Positions 22,301 through 32,441 of a DNA stretch of 64,000 nt are shown in pieces. This DNA is from Turbatrix aceti. Taxonomy: Eukaryota > Nematoda > Chromadorea > Rhabditida > Panagrolaimidae. The stretch spans positions 4,860,718-4,924,717 of the forward strand of contig OZ017768.1 in NCBI GenBank assembly GCA_963969345.1, read 5' to 3'. Made by a program: the position numbers and the translations under genes. The notes beneath the pieces are model-generated. The model was not told the DNA's origin. It was given only the letters and a program-made list of their open reading frames with translations, and ran no database searches. Each line of letters begins with the position of its first letter. Position 1 is the stretch's first letter.

Positions 22301-24491
22301 AGATCATTTCCAGAGTCTGCACAGATAAGACCCGTTAAATTAAATGGTCCGTATTTTTGTCTGTATTTTTAAATGTACAGACGCTGTAAAATTTGTAAAA
22401 GTCATAAAAAATCATATAAAATTATTTTGAACTGCAATTGGAGCCCAAAATAATTCAAAAAAAGGTAAAAATATTCAAAGTAAGAAAATACTCTTTTATA
22501 TACGTTATTTTCGAATTTTTATAAAATTTTGCACAAAATAAAAAAAAATTTGTAGATATTTTTTAGTTGGATTTTTTTTATTTCAGACACCCACCTGACA
22601 CTCAGTGTAAACGCCTTTCTCATCCTCGCGGCTCGGGGCCGCCTCAACAGGAGGTGGCACGGCGGCCGCATCTGCCGTCACCAAACCAGCATATCGAAAA
22701 TTCGAATCGTCGTCAACATCGTCGCCGTCGTCATCGTCGCTGATTACGATCACATCGTCGTTGGCAGGCAACGGACGACGTTGCCGGCCCCGATTCTGCA
22801 CCGCCGGTTGCTGGGATTCTTTGTCAGGTGTGTCATCGACGGGAAAAGTCAACGGCACCTCCTCAAAATCGTCAGAATCGCTAGAACCGTCCCCGATTCC
22901 CTCATCGACAGCAGACGACTTCGCAGCGTTGACCTTGTCCACAAAGCTCTGTACGACGTCTGATTTGGAAAGACCGTAGGCGACACGGTCACTTTCCTCG
23001 CCTCTGGCCGTCTGATGCCGGCTGCTGTCTTCTTCGCGGTCGATCGCCTGCATGACCTGAGCCACGTCGTCATCATCGTCGGCAGCGGCATCCTCGGCCT
23101 TCTTTTCGGCCTCTTTACGAGCCTTTTGCTGACGCACTTTGTCCATGAACGCTTCCCAAGAAACGTTTTTCGAAGTCTTGGTCTCAGGTTCGGGTTTGAC
23201 GACTGCTGAAGTGCTCGGAGCAGATTCAGAATCCGCATCGAGTGTGATGACGTCGTTTGCGTGGTCTTCAAGGAGGTGGGCTCGCGCGTGGGGATCGACG
23301 ACGACCATCTTGAGCTTCTGGCCTTCTTTCATCCACGCAGCCTTGTTCATGGTTTCTTGGCGCACCTGTAGAACAAATTTGATTTTTTTTCTGTTCTTGT
23401 TCGTTCGCCAACAGATTTTTCTTAAAACCCAATTTTTTTGAACAGATATTTTTTGTTTTTATATTTGAAGAAACAAAATTTCGAACAATTGATAAAAAAA
23501 ATCTGTTCAAAGTTTGTTCGTTTTTGTTCGCGAACACGATCAAAAGTATAACATTTGTGTTCTTTCGATTTTTCGAACAAAATTAAATATAAAAATATTC
23601 GTGTTCGTTCGCGAACAAAAAAAAGGCTGGTCGTTCATTCCTTGATTTTTTATGCTTCAACCCATTTTTACAAAATCCCAAAAAGCCTACAGCTTCGATC
23701 TCAGCGTCGATTTTGACCCTCTGAAGAATCCTATCCCGCTGAAACTGCGTGAACTCGTCGGCATCTGTCGGGACGTCATCGTCATTCAATTTTGTTTTCT
23801 TGATTTTAGTCTTGGCAGCGGCGAGAAAAGCAATTCGGTCGTCCCGGGAGAGAATATCGCTGTAACCCGCGAGAAACTGGTCATCAATGTGGATGCACGC
23901 TTTCCTGGGTTTCAGCCGCAAGGGTTGATCGTCAGGCAGCATCATAATGTCATCGTCCACAATGCCCATTCGCGGCTTTTTCGACCCACTGGGACCCGGC
24001 TGGCTGTCTTCATCGTCGGTGCTGCGCCGAACTGCCTGCTGGGAAGCGACAGCTTCGGCGATGATTTTCTTCTGAGTCTTGTTGACAACAAAGTTTTCAA
24101 TGTGCTTCTGCAGCTGCCGATCCCGCTGAAAACAAGGCATCAGGGATAAAAGAACGTGTTCCGGAAGCGAGTTGAGCTCACCAGAACATGTCGCTTGAAA
24201 ATAGGGACTTGGTCGCCGTCAAAGACGAAAACAGGCCGAATCTTGTAAAAAAGAAGTTTTGAAATCCGGTTGATCAGAAGGACGACGTGGGGACTGCGGA
24301 CTTCGCCTTCGCGGCCGAGATAGCCGTTTTTTGCCTGGTGAAGCCAAAGCGAAATATCTGAAATCAATGTTTTTCCTGCGCGAACGCATGCAACATCGCT
24401 CACCGACGGCAAGTCGTCTCCCCTCCAGACTTTCAAGAGTAACGGGACTCGCCGTGGATTCCAGAACCTGCCAAAGTCCTTGGACTCCCAT
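16344..24491 (-). CDS. xpg-1: XPG/Rad2-family structure-specific nuclease
   Basis: Cuts on the 3' side of lesions in nucleotide excision repair, in the nucleus. Exons 24491-24404, 24357-24182, 24125-23691, 23365-22595, 19244-19031, 18974-18679, 18622-18476 and 16805-16344 join in phase to 862 residues. The N domain starts MGVQGLW, with DISLW (D30) and FVFDGD (76-78). A long acidic spacer (about 90-490) is typical of XPG rather than FEN1. The I domain has APGEAEAQC (E506, E508) and TDDSD (525-528), then GGDYT (D578) in a helix-hairpin-helix region. A PIP-box-like QTRISAFT lies at 730-737, and an acidic tail ends the protein. Introns 4 (3350 nt) and 7 (1670 nt) are swollen by inserted DNA while the others are mostly about 50 nt. 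An acceptor 36 nt before the ATG fits trans-splicing. Confidence 0.95.
16838..17315. repeat. GTTCGCGAAC-type dispersed repeat, copy 3
   Basis: In XPG intron 7, beginning right after the exon 8 acceptor. Tandem GTTCGTGTTCGTTAGAG and TTCGCGAACAAATTC units, a core with AAAATCAGTTTAATGG, and inverted CGAACAAA ends. Confidence 0.7.
17336..18437. mobile_element. Inverted-repeat element inside XPG intron 7
   Basis: Two arms of about 480 bp (17336-17815 and 17958-18437) are near-perfect inverted copies with only a few mismatches, separated by a loop of about 142 bp. The ends read CACTATGCGTACGACTCCCG. No ORF codes for a transposase. The high arm identity suggests a recent foldback insertion or ongoing homogenisation. 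It would fold into a very long hairpin in the XPG pre-mRNA. Confidence 0.88.
19285..19440. repeat. CAGAGTCTGCACA motif cluster, left edge of XPG intron 4
   Basis: Repeated motifs ACAGAGTCTGCACA, TTTACAGACTCTGCAC and TTAAATGTACAG. A matching cluster sits at the other end of the same intron. Confidence 0.5.
19762..20436. repeat. Short-TIR element in XPG intron 4 (tentative)
   Basis: A 28-bp sequence around GAAGGAGGTGTGGTAGAAAAATCA at the left recurs inverted at 20407-20436, enclosing about 620 bp of A/T-rich DNA. This could be a small MITE or chance. Confidence 0.3.
20567..21874 (+). pseudogene. Candidate nested plus-strand gene or gene relic inside XPG intron 4
   Basis: A series of segments bounded by good plus-strand splice sites: 20753-20835 (TTTGTTTCAG before, GTAAGT after), 21101-21134, 21184-21230, 21293-21298, 21549-21559, 21619-21627, 21689-21703, and 21789 to a TGA at 21872-21874. 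The larger pieces show host-like GC-ending codons: [42 protein letters not shown], and a C-terminus with [10 protein letters not shown] and LTDDQLAHQ. The best frames do not join cleanly: the second segment starts out of phase, and a TAA sits at the start of the third. A further GC-rich block lies at 20583-20660. It is either a decayed nested gene or one whose splicing I have not solved. No family recognised. Confidence 0.35.
21922..22103. repeat. Two-unit direct repeat in XPG intron 4
   Basis: Two diverged copies (21922-21993 and 22025-22103), each running from GGCATCCACAG through ATGGTAGCC to CAAACGGGAAAAAT. They lie just after the last exon candidate of the nested unit. Confidence 0.6.
22228..22400. 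repeat. CAGAGTCTGCACA motif cluster and palindrome, right edge of XPG intron 4
   Basis: Starts with an almost perfect 40-bp palindrome centred on AAATGTACATTT (22228-22267), then CAGAGTCTGTGCAGA and CAGAGTCTGCACAGA. This mirrors the cluster near 19300. Confidence 0.5.
23385..23625. repeat. GTTCGCGAAC-type dispersed repeat, copy 4
   Basis: In XPG intron 3, shorter than other copies. Has TTGTTCGCGAACACGATC and TTCGTTCGCGAACAAA near one end and an internal ATTGATAAAAAAAATCTGTTC. Confidence 0.65.
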
Positions 24492-24775
24492 ATCGCAAAG
24501 TTTTACAATGCCGAGTTGAAAAAACAACTGATATAAAAACCGCCAAATAACTTTATTTGCAAAAAAATTTTTCGTGCTAGGAGTTCCTCATTTCCTGATT
24601 TTGAAACAATAAATTCAAAAGTGCCAGAAAGGGTATAAAAAATCCTAGCAGGCAGATTTCGCATTTCAAAGCCATACAAATTCATTTATTTGCATACGCG
24701 CATCAGAAAAACCTTTCTTCCATTCACGTGTCACATTCATTGTGGATTGTTTGCCTGAGCAGTAGACGATTCGCG

Positions 24776-26030
24776 ATGGCATCAGAATCGTCGGTAAGAA
24801 CGGCGCGTATGACGACTACGTCGTCGATGAGCAAGATGAAGACCGTGGCGACTGGGGTGTCATCGCCGAAAGCCGCCGCCACTGAGGAAGAGGGCGATGG
24901 TCCGACGGTTGCACGATCCCACATGTCCGCGCAGATGCGTTTTCTCATCGCCCTGCTCGTCTTGATCACCCAGGGCATGACTCTCGTGTCTGCGCAGAAG
25001 ATCCTCGCTAAGCCCTCGGTGGTTGCGCATTTGTTCGGCCAGATTATCGTCGCTTTTACGAGCTTTTTCACTCATGAGGTGTGTTTTTCGTTTTTTATGC
25101 CGTCACTTGAAATTTTTCATGAAATTTTTGCCACATACTGAACTGCGTAGTTTTTGAAGGAAAATTTTTTAAAAAATGTAAAAAATATTGTTTTCACCTT
25201 AAAAATGCCAAAAAAAATGAATTTTGATGGCAAAATCTGTTTCAGCATTTTTTAAGGCGGTTTCCTATATTTTTTTATTTTTTCGGATTTTCATAAAAAA
25301 TTACGTCTGTCAATAAATATTTATCCAGGCTTAGGAAATCCCAGTTTGTTTTAACTACAACGTTCCAAAAATTATCAAAAATTGCAAAACGCGATTTTTG
25401 GCGATCGTAAAAAAATTCCTGAAAAAAAAATCAAAAATGCCACATGACACATTTCCTGGCAAAAATTCGTTTCAGTGGATCCGAATTCACTCCTTCGCAC
25501 TAACCCGCATCCGCCGCGCCTTTTTCGACGAGGTCAACATCCTGGAAACCTACCAGCCGCGTTCCCGAACGCATGGTCACCTCTTTGCCCCCGATCCTCC
25601 CACGCCAGGGCCCGTCGTCAAGATCGCCGAAGACCCGAACCAGCAGCAACACACTCCCGCCGAGCACGCCGCCTTCAACACCGCTCGCGATTCCCACTAC
25701 GCTAACATGTTTCAGCACGCGATGCGGGTGGCCAAGGAATCCGAAGAGGCGGAGCGCAACGCTGCTGCAGATGGCAGCAACAAGGACGTCGCCACGGCAC
25801 AGTCCAACACCAGCGAGGCAAAGACCGCCGTCGGCCCGGAGACCGAAGTCTCCACTGCCACGAGCAATACTTTTCCCACGGATTCGTCTAGCGCTACCAC
25901 CGATCCCTCGACCGCGCGACCTCCGGGTGATCCTGCAGAGGGCACTGCGACACCCGCCAACTCGAAATCAGATCCTCAAGCAAATCTCAAGGCAACGGGC
26001 CAAAAGCGTCGTCGACGTCCTAAGAATTGA
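24776..26030 (+). CDS. Membrane protein with a protein phosphatase inhibitor-2-like motif
   Basis: Exons 24776-25078 and 25476-26030 join in phase to 285 residues. Exon 1 has a Ser/Thr-rich N-terminus and two hydrophobic stretches (MRFLIALLVLITQGMTLVSA and LFGQIIVAFTSFF), so it looks like a membrane hairpin or anchor. Exon 2 begins with a basic stretch and then FFDEVNILETYQPRSRTHGH followed by PDPPTPGP, which resembles the inhibitor-2 core (F/W-D-E-M-N-I-L-x-T-x-x-P, then a TP near an acidic or Pro-rich stretch). The SILK and RVxF docking motifs of that family are not evident. The tail is low-complexity Ala/Thr/Ser and ends RRRRPKN. A link to PP1 is inference. XPG is divergent, 285 nt away, and a possible spliced-leader acceptor lies at 24761-24762. 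Confidence 0.55.
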
Positions 26031-26608
26031 GTTCTCGTGTCTTTTTTTTGATTGATGTGGGAAGAATTTTATGGCCTAAACTTGAATTTTGTGGAAGTTC
26101 CCGGAAATAATGATAAACGCATGCTCTGTACGTTCAAGACATAAAACCGGCCTCAAAATTATTACACCTAAAAAATTTATTGAGTGAAACAAAAAAAACG
26201 TCTGAAAATTATTTATTTATTTTTTATTCAAAAAATATGTCATACAATTTTTTTTTTCGAATTTTGCGCTACGAATTTGTTACGTTGTATTATGTATTTT
26301 GTTTTAACAAAAAAACGTGTACCTGTTTGACACCCACTTTGATTGCAAACACGTTTGACAAATTATGTACATCTGATCTGTGTTGCATGTAGCCTGTGAC
26401 ACGGCGACAGTTCGACTACTTTTTTGGCTTCACGCACTTTGTTTTGTGTTCAATGGAGCCAAATTAGTCAATTAGTCGTGTGCTTTACGCTGTTACCTGA
26501 CATGATCACAGACTGCGATTCACAGTGATCATCGCACGCTCAATCAGTCTGCAATTAGAACACGGGATTCATTTCACCCGGCGTTGATTTCAATCGTGTT
26601 AGTTCCAG
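26031..26608. other. Spacer and probable UGT promoter
   Basis: A/T-rich, no ORF of note. It ends in the acceptor GTTCCAG seven bases before the UGT start codon. Confidence 0.45.
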
Positions 26609-26615
26609 GCTTGAA

Positions 26616-28604
26616 ATGCTCGGAATACGGTTGCTGTTGCCGCTGTTATGCTGCATCTTTCAGCTAGATGCTTTCAAGATCCTGGTCTACAGCCCGGCGG
26701 TCAGCAAGAGCCACCTAATATCGAATGCTCGGATTGCCAATACTTTGGCCAAGGCTGGGCACAATGTGGTAAGTATAATCACGAGGAATATGTCTGATGA
26801 CATTTTGAAAAGTTTTCACCGTATAATTCACATGCCCTGAAGTATGAAGATGATAATCATATATTTTTATGGTTTTCGGATTCTTCATCAAAATGTACCT
26901 CGGCTTCGGAAATGCCGTTGTTTTGTTTAGCTACAGTGTGCCAAAAATTGTCGAAACCGGCAAAAACACGATTTCAGGCCTTTGGCAAATTTTAGCAAAA
27001 TTTCATGAAAAATTTCCAAAATGTCACCTGTCAGCTGATACCGATTGGATCACAACGATTCAATTTAGACGTTACTCGAAACCGAGTACAGAGTGCTCTC
27101 CAGTTCGCTAAAGTACGAGGTCCTGGCTCGACGCATGATCCTGACAAACTTCACGCAATCTCGCTTTGATGCCGTGGACCGCGGCATGGCTGACATGTTC
27201 TTCGAACCGGACCTCGGAATTGTCAAATCCTTGTTTCGAGAAGAATTTGAGTTTCTCAAAATGATGGCTGAGAGCTGCGACGGTTTGCACCATTTTTTTG
27301 CTCAGGTAAAATTTATTTTTACCAGGGCAGTTTCAGAAATGTTCCAAAACTACCGAGAAACGTTACTTTCGCTCCGGGACGATGAATTTGACATTTTCGT
27401 GTCAGAACAAATGGACCACTGCGGTCCGGCGCTGAAGCACCTCATCGGGGCTAAATCGCTCATTTGGATCTCGAGTACGCCGCTCATGGAATTCATGGGC
27501 AATATTTTGGGCGTGCCGACGCCTTCGAGCTTCGTGCCATCGGTTACGGGAAATTACCCAGAAGCGAGTGACAATATGACATTTTATCAGCGGTTGAGGA
27601 ATATCATGGAGCACCAGTACCACCACTACGTCTTCGACGTGTACCTCGATAGGACCGAAGCCGTCGTTCAAAAACACTTTGGCCCAAATTTCCCATTGAT
27701 CAAGAACATCATTCAGGACGTGGCGGTGACATTCGTGCTCGCAGATGAATTTTTGGCCTTTCCGAGACCCATTCTGCATAATATTGTCTACGTTGGGGGC
27801 GGTGGCATGGAAGAGGCAACCAAACACGCATTAGCCGAGCCGTACCGCTCTGAAATGCAAAAAGGTGCCAGAGGAGTGGTTTTCTTCTCGATGGGTTCCA
27901 TGGTAAAAACCTCGCTGCTACCGTTTGCCTTCAAAAAACACATCACGGAAATATTTGCTTCGCTCCCGGATTATTATTTTATTGTTAAAATCGATGAACA
28001 TGATACCGAGTTTGCTGATTTGGTCACCTCGGACAACGTCAGACTCGTTCACTGGGTCCCACAGCCCGCGATCCTCGCTCACGATCGATTGAAGCTTTTC
28101 ATCACGCATGGCGGTTATAACAGTCTCCTCGAGACCGTGCATGCAGGTAAACCAGCCATCCTGCTACCCTTCTTCGCGGATCAATGGACAAATGGTCGCC
28201 TCGCAGAGAGAAACCAATTCGGCCGAGTCTTTGACAAACGACTGCTCCTGGAATCCGCCAAGGAATTCCGTGAACTCCTGGCCGGGGCCCTGGATAATCC
28301 TTCCCTCCAGGAACACGTGCTCCGGATCAGAAAACTCATTAGAACCAAGCCAATGTCGGCTACCGAGCGCCTCCTGGCCTACACAAATTTCGTCGGGGAG
28401 AACAGAGAATTCCCGGAGCTGCACGTGTCCGGGCGCAAATTTTCGACAGTTGTTTACTACAATTTGGACATTTTTGCGGTTGTTGGCATTGTTTTTCTTG
28501 CTTCGATTGCTGCTGTTGCCGTTGTATCAATTTTAATCATTCGGTGGCTTTTGAGATACGCTCCGGCCATTTTCAGTCATTGGAAAACGATCAAGTGCGA
28601 CTAG
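26616..28604 (+). CDS. UDP-glycosyltransferase
   Basis: Conjugates lipophilic compounds with a sugar from a UDP-sugar, in the ER membrane facing the lumen; detoxification in worms. Exons 26616-26768 and 27069-28604 give 562 residues. The junction restores AGHNV/TLLETEYR, the usual strand after the N-terminal helix. A signal peptide covers about 1-19. The donor-binding signature runs from WVPQPAILAHDRLKLFITHG (residue 380 on) through DQWTN. A C-terminal membrane helix (about 508-540) ends in a short Lys/Arg tail. A 31-nt GT-AG stretch at 27306-27336 is too short to be an intron and would break the frame, so I read through it. It converges on the minus-strand gene ending at 28696. Confidence 0.93.
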
Positions 28605-28695
28605 CCTATAAAATTTTAAATTTTGAATGATTTTACTCAAAACTATAAAATATATACAAAATCTGGATTTCAGTTGTTTACAAACAGTAAGTAAG

Positions 28696-31033
28696 TTAGT
28701 TAGTAAGAATGATGTACCCAATGATCAGAAAAACTATCGCTGGCAGACCACACACGCGTGCGCACACGTTGATGTTCCCTTTCCCCTTTTCAGTGGGTTC
28801 CGGATCTTCAGGGTTGGAAAGCACAGTTCCGTTTTGCAAGCTCTTGTAAATTTCATCCAGCGACGTGGCTAAAAACAGATATCATAAAAAACGTTCCTGA
28901 ATCCTTACAACAAGAGTTGTCGACCGAGCCGAGCATCGAGCCGAGCATTTCGAGCATTCGAGCGAGCCGAGACGCTCGCTCGAATGCTCGGCTCGAAAAA
29001 ATCGAGCCGAGCCGAGCGGCTCGAATGCTCGGCTCGGTAATTTTGGCTCGGTCGACAACTCTGCTTACAACTTACTGAGTGACATTTGTTGAACGAAATA
29101 CTGTTTATCAGCCATCGTCTGGTGGTAGTATTCTATGCGTTTTGTGTAATTTTCCCGCTTGACGCCGATGTAGAGAATTTCTGTACCGGTCACCAGGTAG
29201 ACAGCAGAGTCGTACGTATCGGCAGTTCTTGGATTCGCATCGCAATACATAATTGTCTGGGGACCACACTCGGGACAGGGGAAGATTGGGCTGGAAACAT
29301 CGTTGTCGAGACTAACGAGTTCGGCTTCCTTCTTTTCCGTGTAGGCCAACAGCCAGCGCACAGTGCGATTACCAAAGTCACAGTTGACGGCGGTTTTCGA
29401 ACGGGTTTTAACGTGGACGTAAGCGTTGGTGTCGGACGTTTGACGCAGGTTTATGGTGAAATTCTTGGATGCGTACTCGAAGTCGACATCAAAGACGCAG
29501 TATTTGAAGTTGGCATCGTTCAGGAGGAAGTAGACTAAAAAAGATGATGCAAACGTGACGGTGATACATTTATGTACATATGCATATGTATTATTTTAAA
29601 AATTTACCTTCAAACGAGATACTCTTTTTGTTATGTCGAAGAACTTTTGGGGCTGCAGCCACGGTTACGTTGTCTTCGAAATGGCATTTTTCCATGTACG
29701 GGACAGGGTCAAAAACGTGATAATAAGCCTTTTCGTAAACAAAACGAACGATAAAATTCCGATATGGACCGTTATACTTGTAGTACAGGAACATGGGAGA
29801 ATACGAGCTTGACTGGTCACTGATGATAAAGAACGGTACCTCGGTGTCTAAAAAAGATAATCAGAATGTGATTCTAAATTTGATTCTATATCTTACAGTT
29901 TGTTTCAATTGGCGGAGGTTTCAAAATAGTGCCATCACTGCTCACCAGTTCTTTGTTTTGGAAAGAAATCCCTGCGTAATTGCGCTTTGATTGGTCGTTC
30001 GTGGGAGTGGAAAACGGAATAGGGACTAAAAACACGTTTTTTATATAAAAAAATTTATAGATTACAAAAAACTCACATGAAGCATTAAAATCAGGAAAAC
30101 TGTCGTATCCCAAAACCCCAGTCAGAATCGATTGCTTGATAGGATGTAAGATAAATTCCATTTTGCCGTACTTGCACACCCGTTCGTTCGGATGATTGGG
30201 ATCCACGGTAACGGTAATCGTATCAAATTTCATAATCAAATTTGGATCACATGGTGTATTAACCTGAAACCCTTTTTGAATTTAATTAAAAAAATAGTAT
30301 ACTCACTTCTGTTACTTTGGCTGTATCCGTTTTGACGTCGTAATAAACTTTTCGTGAAATATTAACATTTGATGTTTGCTCGTATTTACAAGACTGATAT
30401 GTAAAGTCGTAATAATTCTCATCGTAAGCATCATTGATATAATATTTGCCAAAGGTGGTATTCCGATGTTTGAGAGATTTGATGGATGTTACATTAGAAT
30501 AGGTTCCCGCGTCAGTTTCAAAGTAGTCTTGTGAAATCAGTTTGTCTGAAATAGTATATATTTTTTATTCAACTTATAAACGCATGAAAAAAATGGCCGA
30601 TCGTATAGGCCTAAGAAATCCCGGCAGAACCATGTAAAAACGTGCAAAAACTTACAAAGAGATTTATCATTCTGTTCCATCAAAATAATTCCATAATTGA
30701 GAATATTGTCGTCGTCGACATAAAATGTTTGAATGGCTACATATTGTGTTGGATTATCCGAATCTAAGCTGTAGTCGTAGATGCCGACATACATGTACGA
30801 CTTCGGTCTTTTGCACCATCCATCGATTCCACTCGGAACCAGTACGCGATCGTACACGTAAATGCTGCAGTCGTCCAAGAGCTCGATCTGGAATACTTCT
30901 GAAACAAAAAATTAAAAGAGTTAGGGCGCATAAGAAACTTACTCCCGTACATGTCCATAAACAGCCCCTGGACGACGTGGAGGATTCCAACTACTGCGAG
31001 AACGACAAACAACGGAGGTGACGTGAAACGCAT
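28696..31033 (-). CDS. Secreted, C-terminally anchored protein of unknown family
   Basis: Exons 31033-30943, 30898-30656, 30545-30307, 30263-30077, 30025-29897, 29847-29608, 29534-29076 and 28868-28696 are all joined by good splice sites in phase, giving 586 residues. Residues about 1-23 are a signal peptide (FVVLAVVGILHVV). The body has many Tyr, Asp, N-glycosylation sites (NVT, NIS, NFT) and scattered Cys, with a CPEC motif late in exon 7. The last exon adds a short acidic stalk and a hydrophobic end (GLPAIVFLIIGYIILTN), so it is GPI-anchored or single-pass. I do not recognise the domain. Reading exon 7 straight through would stop three codons later and lose the anchor. A decayed copy of exons 1 and 3 sits just upstream at 31500-31641. 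Confidence 0.85.
28913..29062. repeat. GAGCCGAGC palindromic element
   Basis: 150 bp starting AGAGTTGTCGACCGAGCC and ending in its inverse, GGCTCGGTCGACAACTCT, with GAGCCGAGC and GCTCGGCTC units inside. It fills most of the last intron (28869-29075) of the unknown secreted gene. Confidence 0.8.
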
Positions 31034-31035
31034 AA

Positions 31036-31150
31036 TTAGTAAACAATTAACAGGTCGCTCAATTTTTTTTGGGTACTAGGCAGGATGGCATAATTTCCAT
31101 GGAACTTTTAAATATGTGAATTATCCCATGGGAATCCCCGGAGATAATTC
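31036..31150. repeat. Upstream region of the secreted gene, duplicated at 31642-31765
   Basis: GTACTAGGCAGGATGGC and AATTATCCCATGGGAATCC recur, diverged, upstream of the pseudogene copy, so the duplication included the 5' flank. Confidence 0.7.
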
Positions 31151-31499
31151 TAAAAACTGATGAAATCAAAAACTTTTTGTGGAACATTTTTTGCTCCGTT
31201 CCCCTTTTCGTCTGCAGTTCCATTTTGTAGGACCGCATACTTTTTTTAATACAAACTTTTTCGGCAGGATACAAAACCAAGGCTACTGCTTCCGTTCTTC
31301 TACCCCCAGTTCCAAGATAGACATCGGTTCAAAGCTTACGACTTTTATTCGGGTATTTTCACACAAAATTGGCTCAAAAAACGATTGACGCCTTTTTACA
31401 TAGCATGGGGGCACATATTACAAATCGTGGAGGAGTGATCATGGTTGCCGTGTTGCCAGCCCGCAGCTACGCCCGCGGCTTCCGTCTCTAGCCGGAGCT

Positions 31500-31641
31500 T
31501 CTGCTTCGACGTCGCAATAAACTGTTCGTGAAATATCGACACGTGATGTTGGCGTGTACTTGCAAGACTGATATGTGGATGCCGACCACCGCGAGCACGA
31601 CGAACAGCGTAGGTGATTCGAAACGCATAGGAAGTAAACAA
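31500..31641 (-). pseudogene. Internally deleted copy of the secreted gene
   Basis: The start (MRFESPTLFVVLAVVGI) matches exon 1 of the gene at 31033, but after about 45 bases it jumps directly to sequence matching the end of exon 3 (CAGTCTTGCAAGTAC, then TATTTCACGAACAGTTTATT). Exon 1's end, intron 1, exon 2, intron 2 and most of exon 3 are missing, and the frame runs to a stop after RRRSRSSG. Confidence 0.8.
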
Positions 31642-31765
31642 ATAACCGTTTGCTCAACTCTTTTTTTAAGTACTAGACAGGGTGGCGAAGTTCTCATGGA
31701 AATTATCCCATGGGAATCCTCGGGGAAAATTTAAAAAAATTATCCCATGCGAATCCCCGTAGCGC

Positions 31766-32115
31766 GTAGCAGCCCACACTGGCCGCACGAAATCGCTTTT
31801 CTGATCAGTTGATTTTTCACTGGTGGCAAATAAATGCTACCACCTATACTAAAACGCCGTTTTTTTGATCAGTTGCGCGCGTTGCCGCAACTTGCCAGCA
31901 CTATCTGATGGTAAACTTCTATCTCTATTTTTTTACAAAAAAATTTTAGAATGTCATAAATTGAGGTACAGTATATTTTTTTCATATTCTAAATGGATCG
32001 CTTGTGGTGCCATGCTACACTGATTTGTGACCAAAAAGGTGACGATTACCTGCTTTGTTACATTAAATATACAAAAAGTCGTGGACATCATTTGTGCCTT
32101 CTCGTGGACATTATT
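31766..32115. other. Spacer between the two broken copies
   Basis: Two TTTTTTGATCAGTTG-like matches near 31797 and 31860; otherwise no structure or gene seen. Confidence 0.4.
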
Positions 32116-32117
32116 TG

Positions 32118-32352
32118 AGGAGAACAGGGAAATCCCGGAACTTCACGTGTCCGGGCACAAATTTTCGACAGTTGTTTACTACAATTTGGACATTTTTGCG
32201 GTTGTTGGCATTGTTTTTCGTGCTTCGATTGCTGCCGTCGCCGCTGTATCAATTTTAACCATTCGGTGGCTTTCGAGATACGCTGCGGCCATTTTTAGTC
32301 ATTGGAAAACGATCAGATGCGACTAGCCAATAAAATTTTGAATTTTGAATAA
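32118..32352 (+). pseudogene. Orphan C-terminal fragment of the UGT gene
   Basis: Encodes ENREIPELHVSGHKFSTVV and the final membrane helix through WKTIRCD with the stop. It closely matches the last 70 codons of the UGT at 28395-28604 and continues into its 3' UTR (ATAAAATTTTGAATTTTGAAT). The catalytic part is absent. Confidence 0.88.
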
Positions 32353-32441
32353 ATTTCCCCCCCCCCTATAAAAATCACAGACGGTTTACAAACAAAATTT
32401 ATAAATCATACAAAAAATAGCACTCATATAAATAATCATGA

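Noticed and set aside
27306..27336. GT-AG segment in the UGT second exon
   Set aside because: 31 nt is shorter than any intron here, and removal breaks the frame; reading through keeps the domain intact.
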